DNA from: Minisyncoccota bacterium
GTDB lineage: Bacteria; Patescibacteriota; Minisyncoccia; Phycocordibacterales; UBA918
Direction of reading: 5' to 3'
Length of the DNA stretch: 34,326 nucleotides
Assembly (NCBI GenBank): GCA_021129655.1
Contig: JAJOLC010000019.1
Location: 1-34,326, forward strand
The notes under the pieces were generated by a model. That model was given only the letters and a program-made list of their open reading frames with translations, was not told where the DNA came from and did not search any database. Shown here piece after piece: positions 15,129 to 22,626 of the stretch (the stretch's first letter is position 1; every line of letters begins with the position of its first letter). A program made the position numbers and the translations under genes.

Positions 15129-16651
15129 TCATGAGTCCAGTTTGTCGTCAGCCACTTCATAAACTGGGTCTTCATCCAAGTTCACTTCAACAATCTTCTC
15201 GGCGTTCTTCAGCAAACGCCTACAGTCATGACTTAAGTGATATAAGTGAAGCTTCTTCCCTGCTTGCAGATATTTGTCAGTCAGTGAATTAACAGCTTCA
15301 ATACCTGAATGATCTAGTATGCGAGCATCATTAAAATCAATAAACACCTCCTCTGGGTCATTAGCTACATTAAAGATACTTGAAAAGCTATGTATGGAAG
15401 CAAAGTACAGAGGACCGCTCAATTCGTAATGTTTACCACCGGTTTTATCTAAAAAGGCTTTAGCTGAAATACCCTGCGATTTTTTCCAACTAAAGACTAG
15501 TGCCGAAACAACAATACCCGCAATCACAGCTACTGCTAAATCAAACATAACAATAGTAGCGGAAACCAGAATAAGCACAAAAGCATCTGACCGGGGAATC
15601 TTCCTAATAATTCTCAAACTAGACCAAGCAAAGGTGCCAATTACCACCCTGAACATCACCCCCACTAGGGCCGCTAGAGGTATTTTCTCAATCAACGAAC
15701 CTGCAAATAGAATAAAACCAAACAAGGTCAGTCCAGCCATTATTCCAGCCCACCGGCCACGACCACCGGAATCCATATTGATCATACTTTGGCCCACCAT
15801 CGCACAGCCACCCATTCCTCCGAAGAAACCTGTCACGACATTAGCTACACCTTGAGCAGAACACTCAACATTACTTTGACCTCTAGTGTCGGTTTTCTCA
15901 TCAATCAGTGACATTATCATCAAAGACTCGACCAGCCCAATAAAGGCCAGAATAATTGCAAAGGGAAAGATTATTTTTAAGGTCTCAAAACCAAAAGTAA
16001 TGTCCGGAATTGAAAATGTTGGAAAACCAGCACTGTCTGACCACCATTCAACATATCGTAGACAGTGGGAGTATTTAAATCAAAGAAAACCACCAAAAAT
16101 GTGACCCGAGAGATGGAGGCCAGTGAAGCCGGCGCAGCTTTAGTAAATCGTGGCAAGAAAGCAATAACTGCCATTGTGAGTGCTATTAACCCACCCATTA
16201 GCATCAACTCCCCTGGCGGCAGCCATTCGCCATAAAACCAGCCAAAGTGACCGGCTGGTGTGAATGTTTGCAATTGCGGTATTTGAGCCAAGAAAATAAC
16301 AATTGCCAAACCGTTCACAAAACCCAGCATTGCAGGATGCGGAATAATACGAGAAAATTTACCCAATCTAAAGAAAGCAACGGTCAGCTGAATCATCCCC
16401 ATAAGTATTACAGTGGCAAACAAGTATTCGACTCCATGAGTACGAACTAGCTCAATCATCACTACTGCCAAGGCACCCGTGGCACCGGAAATCATCCCGG
16501 GTCGACCGCTCAAAACAGCCGCTATAAAGCTAACTATTGCAGCCGCATACAAACCCACAATCGGGTCCACTCCGGCCACAAAGGCAAAAGCAATCGCCTC
16601 TGGCACAAGAGCTAGAGCGACAGTAATCCAGACAATGTGTCTAAACGCCAA
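15129..16651 (-). pseudogene. SulP-family anion transporter, frameshifted
   Basis: SulP permeases import sulfate, bicarbonate or related anions with a membrane domain and a C-terminal STAS domain. Two track ORFs are its halves. The N-terminal half (15977-16651) has VALALVPEAIAFAFVAGVDP and FFDLNTPTVYDMLNGG. The C-terminal half carries TDTRGQSNVECSAQG, GGMGGCAMVGQSMIN and a STAS domain with DHSGIEAVNSL. Reading the C-terminal frame upstream of its first ATG gives DSAGFPTFSIPDI and FPFAIILAFIGLVESL, exactly what a SulP should have there. One missing base near 16037-16045, in GGTGGTCAGAC, explains the break. The N-terminus also lacks an ATG (TTG at 16649-16651, with a TAG further upstream). Either a real pseudogene or a single sequencing error. 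Confidence 0.85.
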
Positions 16652-16812
16652 TTGTTGGGAGATAAATATGAAAGTACTTTTTGTTGCATCTGTAGTGTTT
16701 GTTATTGAACCGAGGGGCTACTAATCTAGTGCAACAGAATAGCATAATTCTTCCTCTCTGCCGGCAGATATATTATAAGAATATGTTACTAGAACACTCT
16801 AAATTACGACCA

Positions 16813-17403
16813 TTACACCACCAGCACTCCTTGCCTAATCACCTCAAACCCTGAATCAGAGCACTCAATGACAGTAGAAGCCTCGTTCTCCAGCTCACCA
16901 CCGTCAATAGCCAAATCGATACCTTGTAAATCTTTCAAGACTTGTCTGCAACTGTCGCCAGGTTCTTGGCCACTAATATTTGCACTGGTTGTTGTAATTG
17001 GACAATCTAACTCCTTAACGATATTTAAAATCCCACTCTTATCTGGAATTCTTATTCCAATCTTATCTTCATTGCCAATATTCTTAGCCAGGTATATATC
17101 CTTAGCTGGAAGTATCAGAGTAAGTGGACCTGGTAAATACTTATCCATTAAACCTCTGGTATAATCATTAAAATACACATATTTAGCAGCCATTTCTATA
17201 TCGGAAACAACAATCGAAACTGCTTTTTGACTACTCACTTCCTTTATACTGCTAATCTTTTCTATAGCTGTTTCAGATCTTGCCAGAACACCTAAAGCGT
17301 ACTGGGTGTCAGTCGGATACAAAACTACCCCTCCATTTTTGAAGGTTTTAATTATTTCGTTTACATGTTCATAAATTTCTGAAATATGGATAATTTTTGT
17401 CAT
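16813..17403 (-). CDS. tsaC: TsaC/Sua5-type threonylcarbamoyl-AMP synthase
   Basis: Makes threonylcarbamoyl-AMP from threonine, bicarbonate and ATP, the first step of the t6A37 modification of ANN-decoding tRNAs. The 196-residue length fits the short TsaC form. Seen: GGVVLYPTDTQYALGVLA (usual YPTDTVYGLG), YLPGPLTLILPA, IGIRIPD and the SxN motif TTTSANISGQEPG. One oddity: the conserved KxR motif reads IKEVSSQKA, so the arginine is valine, which could affect substrate binding; I cannot say whether activity is lost. The Sua5 C-terminal domain is absent. No Shine-Dalgarno site. The tRNA-Asn (GTT) nearby is not itself an ANN-codon coincidence to rely on, though it is a t6A substrate class. Confidence 0.88.
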   Translation of the reverse strand: MTKIIHISEIYEHVNEIIKTFKNGGVVLYPTDTQYALGVLARSETAIEKISSIKEVSSQKAVSIVVSDIEMAAKYVYFNDYTRGLMDKYLPGPLTLILPAKDIYLAKNIGNEDKIGIRIPDKSGILNIVKELDCPITTTSANISGQEPGDSCRQVLKDLQGIDLAIDGGELENEASTVIECSDSGFEVIRQGVLVV

Positions 17404-17457
17404 AATATTTAGCTTTACTTCTATATTCCACTAGTCAATATACCACTTAAACAATAT

Positions 17458-17495
17458 AAAAACCGTCTTCCCACCGAGATGAAAATTCGGTTTTT
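17458..17495 (-). terminator. Terminator downstream of the HIT pseudogene
   Basis: Stem AAAAACCG / CGGTTTTT with a 22-nt loop and a T run on the minus strand, 8 nt past the pseudogene's final stop. Confidence 0.6.
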
Positions 17496-17502
17496 CTCCT
17501 AA

Positions 17503-17901
17503 TTAAAGGTTGTGATAATTTGAACGAACAAGACCTAGTAATGCATCAAGACCCTTACAATAAGCGGGCTCATCCGGTTTATCTAATCTTATAATTATCC
17601 AGAAATAAAGATGGAATACCTTCTGTCCTGCCGGACGCCCACAGTTGGAAGAGATGTTGTACGACGCATTAGCAATATCCGGAATCTCCTGCAGCATATC
17701 ATTAAAAGACGGCTGCCATGCAAGCAGAAGTTCTACAGAACTTCGACAGTGTTTCTTCGGGATAATCAGATAACTATTTGGTATTACAACGCCATCTTTT
17801 ACAGGCTGAATCAGAAAGGCTTTACCATTCTGACTCAGAATTTGATCTTGTCTGACTATTTCGTTTTATAAGCAAAAAGAACAATCTTTTATTTTTACAA
17901 T
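17503..17901 (-). pseudogene. Decayed HIT-family protein gene
   Basis: HIT proteins are nucleotide hydrolases or transferases. The track shows only the last 64 codons. Extending the same frame upstream gives a continuous HIT-like protein: KIKDCSFCL, stop, NEIVRQDQILSQNGKAF, SYLIIPKKHCRSSVELL, then NCGRPAGQKVFHLYFWIIIR. The CxFC start, PKKH, and NxGxxAGQxVxH signature are in the right order and spacing. Two faults are seen: an in-frame TAA at 17866-17868, and no ATG/GTG/TTG start although a GGAGG site (17904-17908) remains; the codons in position are ATT or ATA. The active-site HxHxH appears as HLYFW. A TTGACA (17961-17966, minus) upstream suggests a former promoter. A sequencing error could account for the TAA but hardly for the missing start as well. 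Confidence 0.6.
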
Positions 17902-18006
17902 AACCTCCGTTGAAGTGAGTCGCAGTAGCGCTTTAATTAAGCTATATCATTCATTGTTTTTGTCAAATATTCCAACAACTTGAGAGTTTTTATTAGATTG
18001 AAACGA

Positions 18007-18028
18007 CAAAATCCACCTAAAGGTGGAT
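18007..18028 (-). terminator. Terminator-like hairpin after the tRNA-end copy
   Basis: Stem ATCCACCT / AGGTGGAT with a 2-nt loop, followed by TTTT on the minus strand. Confidence 0.6.
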
Positions 18029-18036
18029 CTCTATCT

Positions 18037-18172
18037 CTGGCTCCGGCGGCAGGAGTCTCTCTTGCTACACAAGCAGTATACTTTTTGGACAGACAGGTTA
18101 GCCCTGCTCCCGATCTGACTCAAAAGCTTTTCGAGTCCTGACGAAAGTGACATTGAGTCACTTTCTCCGCCG
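18037..18172 (-). ncRNA. Candidate structured RNA ending in a tRNA-like 3' end
   Basis: Read on the minus strand, this segment lies between two terminators and has no credible protein. It contains a perfect 9-bp hairpin (18143-18165, GAAAGTGAC/GTCACTTTC), a second hairpin (18117-18137, GACTC plus AAAAGCTTTT), two weaker ones, and outer arms CGGCGGAG (18165-18172) and CTCCTGCCG (18047-18055) that can pair with one bulge. Its 3' end (18037-18054) is an 18-nt identical copy of the end of the tRNA-Asn gene including CCA. I do not recognise SRP, tmRNA, 6S or RNase P RNA. The alternative is a decayed tRNA cluster. Confidence 0.35.
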
Positions 18173-18180
18173 CGGCATAG

Positions 18181-18203
18181 AAAAATCCCCTTTCGGGGAT
18201 TTT
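18181..18203 (-). terminator. Terminator of tRNA-Asn
   Basis: Stem AAAATCCCC / GGGGATTTT with a 4-nt loop, T run on the minus strand, about 50 nt past the tRNA. A further palindrome, TCCGCCTACGGCGGA, lies between them. Confidence 0.75.
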
Positions 18204-18251
18204 CCGATTCCTTCCGCCTACGGCGGACAAAAATTTGCGAGTTGTACTGAC

Positions 18252-18327
18252 TGGCTCCGGCGGCAGGACTCGAACCTGCGACAAATTGATTAACAGTCAA
18301 CTGCTCTACCAGCTGAGCTACGCCGGA
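18252..18327 (-). tRNA. tRNA-Asn (GTT)
   Basis: 76 nt including an encoded CCA. Acceptor stem TCCGGCG / CGCCGGA, D-arm GCTCAGCTGGTAGAGC, anticodon loop CTGTTAA with anticodon GTT, and T-arm GCAGGTTCGAGTCCTGC. The discriminator base is G. All standard invariant bases are in place. Encoded CCA and a following terminator indicate a single-gene transcript. Confidence 0.97.
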
Positions 18328-18497
18328 ATGAATAGGATAATAAAAGTTTATTTTTATTAGTTATCTGAATGAACGGCGAAAGATTTTTCTTACGCCGGAA
18401 TATTCTTCTTACCTACTTTCGTAAGTGCGACTATTGTACCTATTTTTATGATTATTTCAACATGCTAAATATCAATTAGTAATATAGACTTAACAAT
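18328..18497. other. Intergenic region between tRNA-Asn and mutM (divergent promoters)
   Basis: Holds a TATTAT -10 box for the tRNA (18337-18342, minus) and a TATAGA-like box at 18483-18488 for mutM, 9 nt before its ATG. It also repeats TACGCCGGAAT (18391-18401), an 11-nt copy of the tRNA 5' end plus flank at 18319-18329. No ORF. Confidence 0.5.
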
Positions 18498-19361
18498 ATG
18501 CCAGAACTTCCAGAAGTCGAAACTGTGCGAATGCAACTTCAAAGAAAGGTAGTTGGGAAAACCGTTGCTGACGTTGAAGTTTTTCATGCCAAATCAGTCG
18601 ATAACAACAGTAATATCGAGGACCAGTTGCGAGGTAAAACTATTTCTGATGTAGACAGGATAGGAAAACTGATGATTTTTTCATTTGTAGATGAGGATGA
18701 CTTATTCCTACTGGCTCATCTAAAGATGACTGGCCAGTTTTTCTATATAGACAAAACTGGAAAAACTATCGGAGGAGGTCACTCCGCGACAGCTGGCGAT
18801 ACCGAGCTACCAACGAAACATACGCGTGTTACCTTTCATTTTACTGACCGTACTTCCCTACACTTTAACGACATGAGAATATTTGGTTATGTAAAAGTTG
18901 CTACAGCTAACGAAGTAAGAACTGCACGTGCCCGATTTGGACCAGAGCCTATCAGCCCTGACTTCGACTGCTCATGGTTCCATAAAAAGCTAAACAAAAG
19001 GAAAACTCCCATTAAGGCCGCTCTACTGGACCAAACCTTCATTGCCGGACTTGGCAATATTTACGTAGACGAGGCGCTGTGGCGAGCAAAGGTAAGACCA
19101 ACCAGACGATCGGACAAGTTAACCAAGAAAGAAGCGGCGGCGCTTTGTGCTGCCGCTGGTGACGTCATGAATGAATCTATAGCGGTGGGAGGAACCACCT
19201 TTCAACACTTCGTTGACACAGGTGGAGCTAACGGTAATTTTTCAGACTACTTGAAGGTTTTCGGACAACAAGGCAAAGCCTGTGAGCGTTGTGGCAAAAT
19301 CATAAAGAAAATACGCTGCGCTGGCAGAGGCACTCACTACTGCACAGGTTGTCAGAAGTAA
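18498..19361 (+). CDS. mutM: Formamidopyrimidine-DNA glycosylase
   Basis: Removes 8-oxoguanine and other oxidised purines and cuts the resulting abasic site. The catalytic N-terminal proline is in MPELPEVETVR, the conserved lysine in LAHLKMTGQFF, the helix-two-turn-helix signature in AGLGNIYVDEALWRAKVRP, and the C-terminal zinc finger in ACERCGKIIKKIRC...HYCTGCQK with four cysteines. Length 287 is slightly above the usual 270. The ATG is fixed because the N-terminal proline must follow it. It is 52 nt before the FIST gene, which has its own -10 box. Another repair glycosylase, ung, closes this gene block. Confidence 0.96.
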   Translation: MPELPEVETVRMQLQRKVVGKTVADVEVFHAKSVDNNSNIEDQLRGKTISDVDRIGKLMIFSFVDEDDLFLLAHLKMTGQFFYIDKTGKTIGGGHSATAGDTELPTKHTRVTFHFTDRTSLHFNDMRIFGYVKVATANEVRTARARFGPEPISPDFDCSWFHKKLNKRKTPIKAALLDQTFIAGLGNIYVDEALWRAKVRPTRRSDKLTKKEAAALCAAAGDVMNESIAVGGTTFQHFVDTGGANGNFSDYLKVFGQQGKACERCGKIIKKIRCAGRGTHYCTGCQK

Positions 19362-19374
19362 CTAAATTGTAAGA

Positions 19375-19380
19375 TATAAT
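19375..19380 (+). promoter_or_regulatory. -10 box of the FIST-kinase-receiver-ung operon
   Basis: TATAAT 33 nt before the FIST ATG, in an A/T-rich leader without a Shine-Dalgarno site. Confidence 0.5.
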
Positions 19381-19413
19381 GAATATTATTTATTATTAAT
19401 AAACCACATACCT

Positions 19414-20619
19414 ATGTTCGTCTCAAGTGTTGGAATGTCTAGTGGTATAGATGGAAAAAATGCCACCAGTCTGGCAATTAAAATTGCCAAATCACAACTA
19501 CAAGCTGAATCCCCCAACGCAGCCATTGTCTTCGCCTCTTCTGAATTCAATCAACAGGAAGTGGTTGATACAGCTATGTCTCTTTTGCCTGAAGGAATTT
19601 CATTAATAGGAACCTCTACAGCTGGTGAAATATCTCAAAATGGACCAAGCGGTTCACCTTCAGTGTTAATAATGCTGCTAGCTTCAGACACGGTTGGATT
19701 CGTAGCAGCCTCAGTCAAAAATGCGGCAGGAAATGAGGAAGCGGCAGGGGCAGAGCTGGCCGAAAAACTGAAAACACAAACTGAGGAAGAGATTAAATTC
19801 ATCACCCTTCACAGCGATGGATTAACAGTTAATCCTAGTGCTATTTTAAGAAGTCTAGATGTTTCTTTCCCTGAACTGCCTATTACTGGAGGATCTAGCG
19901 GGGATGACGGTAATTTCAAACAAACCTATCAGTACCACAATGGCACTGTAATGAGTTCGGGGCTAACCGCTCTGGCCTTCACCGGTAATCTAAATCTAGC
20001 CATCAGTGTTCGTCACGGCTGGAGTCCAATTAGTGCTTTTAGGACCATCACCAAAACTGAAGGAAATGTTGTATATGAGATTGACGATAAACCAGCTATT
20101 GAACTTTATGAAGAATATATCGGTAAAGAAGAAGCCGCGAACCTTAAAAATGTCACCTTGGGTGAAGTTGCTTTGTCTTATCCATTGGGAGTTAAGGATA
20201 CCGAAAGTGGAGTTATGCTATTGAGGGCTCCCATAACTGTAGACAACAACGGTTACATAACTTTTGGTGGTGAAATGTCAGAAGGAGATCAAGTGCAGTT
20301 AATGATCGGAAGTAAAGAGCAAGCCGTCGAAGCAGCTAGGGATACGGCAGAATATGCTCTTAAAGAATTTGGAGAAAAACCGGGAGCTGCTTTGATATTT
20401 ACTTGCCATGTCAGAAACACATTATTTAAGTCACGAGATGAGTCTAAATTAGAAATTCAAGCTATTCAAAATATAATCGGAAAAGATGTGCCCTTAGCTG
20501 GATTCTACACCTACGCCGAACAAGCGCCAGTTGATGACACAAATTTAGACATAAAAACCTGTAACAGTAAAAGCCACAACGAAACCATTGTGACTGTATT
20601 ATTAGGAGAAACAAAATGA
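19414..20619 (+). CDS. FIST-domain sensor protein
   Basis: 401-residue cytosolic protein with FIST N and FIST C domains, a sensory module thought to bind small molecules such as amino acids. N-terminal features: SSVGMSSGIDGKNA, AAIVFASSEFNQQEV, SLIGTSTAGEIS; then PITGGSSGDDGNF and GLTALAFTGNL. The C-terminal domain has LSYPLGVKD, VMLLRAPITVDNNGYITFGGEM and the closing GAALIFTCHVRNTLF...GFYTYAEQAP. No signal peptide or membrane segment. It overlaps the histidine kinase by 4 nt (ATGA), so sensor and kinase are probably made together in fixed ratio. In this layout FIST would act as a separate input subunit for the kinase (inference). Confidence 0.92.
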   Translation: MFVSSVGMSSGIDGKNATSLAIKIAKSQLQAESPNAAIVFASSEFNQQEVVDTAMSLLPEGISLIGTSTAGEISQNGPSGSPSVLIMLLASDTVGFVAASVKNAAGNEEAAGAELAEKLKTQTEEEIKFITLHSDGLTVNPSAILRSLDVSFPELPITGGSSGDDGNFKQTYQYHNGTVMSSGLTALAFTGNLNLAISVRHGWSPISAFRTITKTEGNVVYEIDDKPAIELYEEYIGKEEAANLKNVTLGEVALSYPLGVKDTESGVMLLRAPITVDNNGYITFGGEMSEGDQVQLMIGSKEQAVEAARDTAEYALKEFGEKPGAALIFTCHVRNTLFKSRDESKLEIQAIQNIIGKDVPLAGFYTYAEQAPVDDTNLDIKTCNSKSHNETIVTVLLGETK

Positions 20620-21443
20620 ATAAAGAAAAACCTACAATAGAATCACTACAAGCCGAGATTAATGAACTTAACATTATTATTGTTGGATTAGAAAACACAT
20701 CTAAAATGTTAGTTCGCAGGGACTTAGACCTGAAAAAAGCTCATAACAATCTAAAATCTTTAGATAAGGAAAAAACAGATTTTGTTGCTATTGCGGCACA
20801 TCAGCTACGCACACCTCTAACAACGACCATGTGGGCTCATAAAATGTTTCTGGAGGGTGACACAGGTAATTTAACAAGCAAACAGAAAGATTTGGCGGAA
20901 AGATCATTCGCCAGCGTCAAACACATGCATGCACTAGTAGAGGAGTTAATTCAAGTTGATAAACTAGAATACGGTAATACCGAACTAAAAATTCAAAGTG
21001 GCAACATACAAAAACTCATAGAAACTATACTGGCTGAACATACCTTAAAAATAGCGGAGGCTAACCTCACCATTAATAAAAATTATTCTTATGCGGAACC
21101 AATTAGTTTTGACCCGTACAAATTATCAGACGCCTTAGGTAATCTAATAAATAATGCGGTCAAGTACACACCAGATAATGGTAAAATATCCATTACTATC
21201 ATTAAGAAGGCTAGTAATGTTTATATAGAAATCACAGACAATGGAATAGGTGTCCCGATCGGTGAGGAGTCTAGATTATTTCATAAGTTCAGTAGAATAA
21301 AAAATGCTGAACAGGTTGACGCCGGCGGATCAGGACTAGGTCTCTATATTGCTAAAAAAATTATAGAAAAGCACAAAGGCACCTTAACCTTTTCACACAA
21401 TGATGGTCCAGGGTCAACCTTTACTGTAAAAATTCCGTGTTAG
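20616..21443 (+). CDS. Soluble sensor histidine kinase
   Basis: 275-residue kinase with no membrane span. A coiled-coil-like N-terminus (EINELNIIIVGLENTSKML, then DLKKAHNNLKSLDKE) leads into the HisKA domain with the phospho-accepting H-box AIAAHQLRTPLTT. The ATPase domain has N-box LGNLINNAVKYTP, G1 ITDNGIGVPIGEE, F-box LFHKFSR and G2 GGSGLGLYIAKKI. There is no PAS or other input domain, so signal must come through the coiled coil, most likely from the FIST protein whose gene overlaps it. A Shine-Dalgarno site (AGGAG, 7 nt spacing) lies inside the end of the FIST gene. It resembles bacteriophytochrome-like cytosolic kinases in its catalytic core. Confidence 0.93.
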   Translation: MNKEKPTIESLQAEINELNIIIVGLENTSKMLVRRDLDLKKAHNNLKSLDKEKTDFVAIAAHQLRTPLTTTMWAHKMFLEGDTGNLTSKQKDLAERSFASVKHMHALVEELIQVDKLEYGNTELKIQSGNIQKLIETILAEHTLKIAEANLTINKNYSYAEPISFDPYKLSDALGNLINNAVKYTPDNGKISITIIKKASNVYIEITDNGIGVPIGEESRLFHKFSRIKNAEQVDAGGSGLGLYIAKKIIEKHKGTLTFSHNDGPGSTFTVKIPC

Positions 21444-21468
21444 TATAAATTTAATAAGACTATATATT

Positions 21469-21897
21469 ATGTCAGTATCAAAGAAAGTTGATTTTGCACT
21501 TGAATCTATGAAGCAAAAATCTTTGGGGTCAGTAAAGGTTCTTATGATTGAGGATGATTCTATGATTCAGGAGATGGTTATCATTAAATTGGTTTCTCAC
21601 GGCTGTATTCCCTATGCAACCAAAGACGGTTCAGAGGCTGTATCAATGGCTGAACAATATAAGCCGCATATTATAATTTTAGACCTAATGCTTCCTGGGA
21701 AAACTGGCGAAGAGGTTCTAAAAGAACTGAAAGAACACACTGATTTGTCAAACACTCCAATTATAGTATTCACCAATAAAAGTAGTCACGAAGATAAAGA
21801 AACCCTAATTAAATTAGGGGCAGACAAATACTTCGTAAAAGCTCAAACAGACCTAAATGATCTGGTCACAACCATAAAGGATCTGGTAAGTAAGTAG
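21469..21897 (+). CDS. Single-domain response regulator (receiver only)
   Basis: 142 residues comprising one CheY-like receiver with a ~20-residue N-terminal extension. The acidic pair is in MIEDDSMIQ, the phosphorylated Asp in IIILDLMLPGKTG, the Thr in IIVFTNKS and the Lys in KYFVKAQTD. No DNA-binding or enzymatic output domain, so it must act by protein contact or as a phosphate sink. It lies 25 nt after the kinase gene and abuts ung, giving a likely FIST-kinase-receiver-ung operon. Confidence 0.93.
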   Translation: MSVSKKVDFALESMKQKSLGSVKVLMIEDDSMIQEMVIIKLVSHGCIPYATKDGSEAVSMAEQYKPHIIILDLMLPGKTGEEVLKELKEHTDLSNTPIIVFTNKSSHEDKETLIKLGADKYFVKAQTDLNDLVTTIKDLVSK

Positions 21898-21900
21898 TTG

Positions 21901-22563
21901 ATGCAATCCCAATTACCTCCGTCTTGGAATATTTTTTTGAATGAGGAGTTTTCGAAACCATATTTTAATGAACTTAAATCTAAGGTTGAAGAAGTCTATA
22001 AAGAAGAGTCTGTCTTTCCTGCTCGTGAGAATATTCTTAACGCCTTCAGTTTATGTCCTCCAGACAAGATTAAGGTTGTGATACTAGGCCAAGACCCCTA
22101 CCACAGCGAAGGGCAGGCACACGGACTATCTTTCTCAGTACCGGAAGGGACAAAAATTCCACCTTCGCTGAGAAATATTTATAAAGAAATTAAATCAGAC
22201 TTAGGTCAGATGATTCCAGAATCTGGAAACTTAGAACGCTGGTCTAAGCAAGGTGTGCTACTACTTAACGCAACATTAACAGTTGAAAGTGGTCTGCCAG
22301 GATCACACCAAGGTATTGGCTGGGAAATATTTACAGACGAAGTAATAAGTAAGATTTCATCTAAAAAAGAATACGTAGTTTTTATACTGTGGGGTAAATT
22401 TGCAGAATCAAAATCAAATTTAATAGATAACAACAAGCATTTGATACTGACAACGTCTCATCCTTCTCCGTTTTCCGCACATAAGGGATTTCTTGGTTGT
22501 AAGCACTTTAGCAAAACTAACACCTACCTAACAAGTCACGGACTAAAGGAGATTGAGTGGTGA
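21901..22563 (+). CDS. ung: Uracil-DNA glycosylase, family 1
   Basis: Cuts uracil from DNA. Motif A GQDPYHSEGQAHGLSFSV carries the catalytic Asp; the uracil-pocket segment LLLNATLTVE and the DNA-insertion loop HPSPFSAHKGF with its His are intact. At 220 residues the length is normal. The track starts at a TTG (21898); I choose the ATG immediately after, 3 nt past the receiver gene's stop. Tight spacing argues for co-expression with the two-component genes. A strong stem follows 5 nt after the stop. Confidence 0.96.
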   Translation: MQSQLPPSWNIFLNEEFSKPYFNELKSKVEEVYKEESVFPARENILNAFSLCPPDKIKVVILGQDPYHSEGQAHGLSFSVPEGTKIPPSLRNIYKEIKSDLGQMIPESGNLERWSKQGVLLLNATLTVESGLPGSHQGIGWEIFTDEVISKISSKKEYVVFILWGKFAESKSNLIDNNKHLILTTSHPSPFSAHKGFLGCKHFSKTNTYLTSHGLKEIEW

Positions 22564-22568
22564 CAAAA

Positions 22569-22595
22569 AAGACCGGCGCCAAAGGCGCCGGTCTT
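22569..22595 (-). terminator. Terminator of the V-ATPase operon
   Basis: Perfect 12-bp stem AAGACCGGCGCC / GGCGCCGGTCTT, loop AAA. The six-T run is on the minus strand, so it primarily ends the V-ATPase operon, but it also follows ung and may slow plus-strand transcription. Confidence 0.85.
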
Positions 22596-22626
22596 GAAAC
22601 CTGAGAATTAGTATGGATTTGCTAAT

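Noticed and set aside
18031-18300. 89-residue minus-strand ORF across the tRNA-Asn region
   Set aside because: It reads through the tRNA and several terminators; the protein has no family features.
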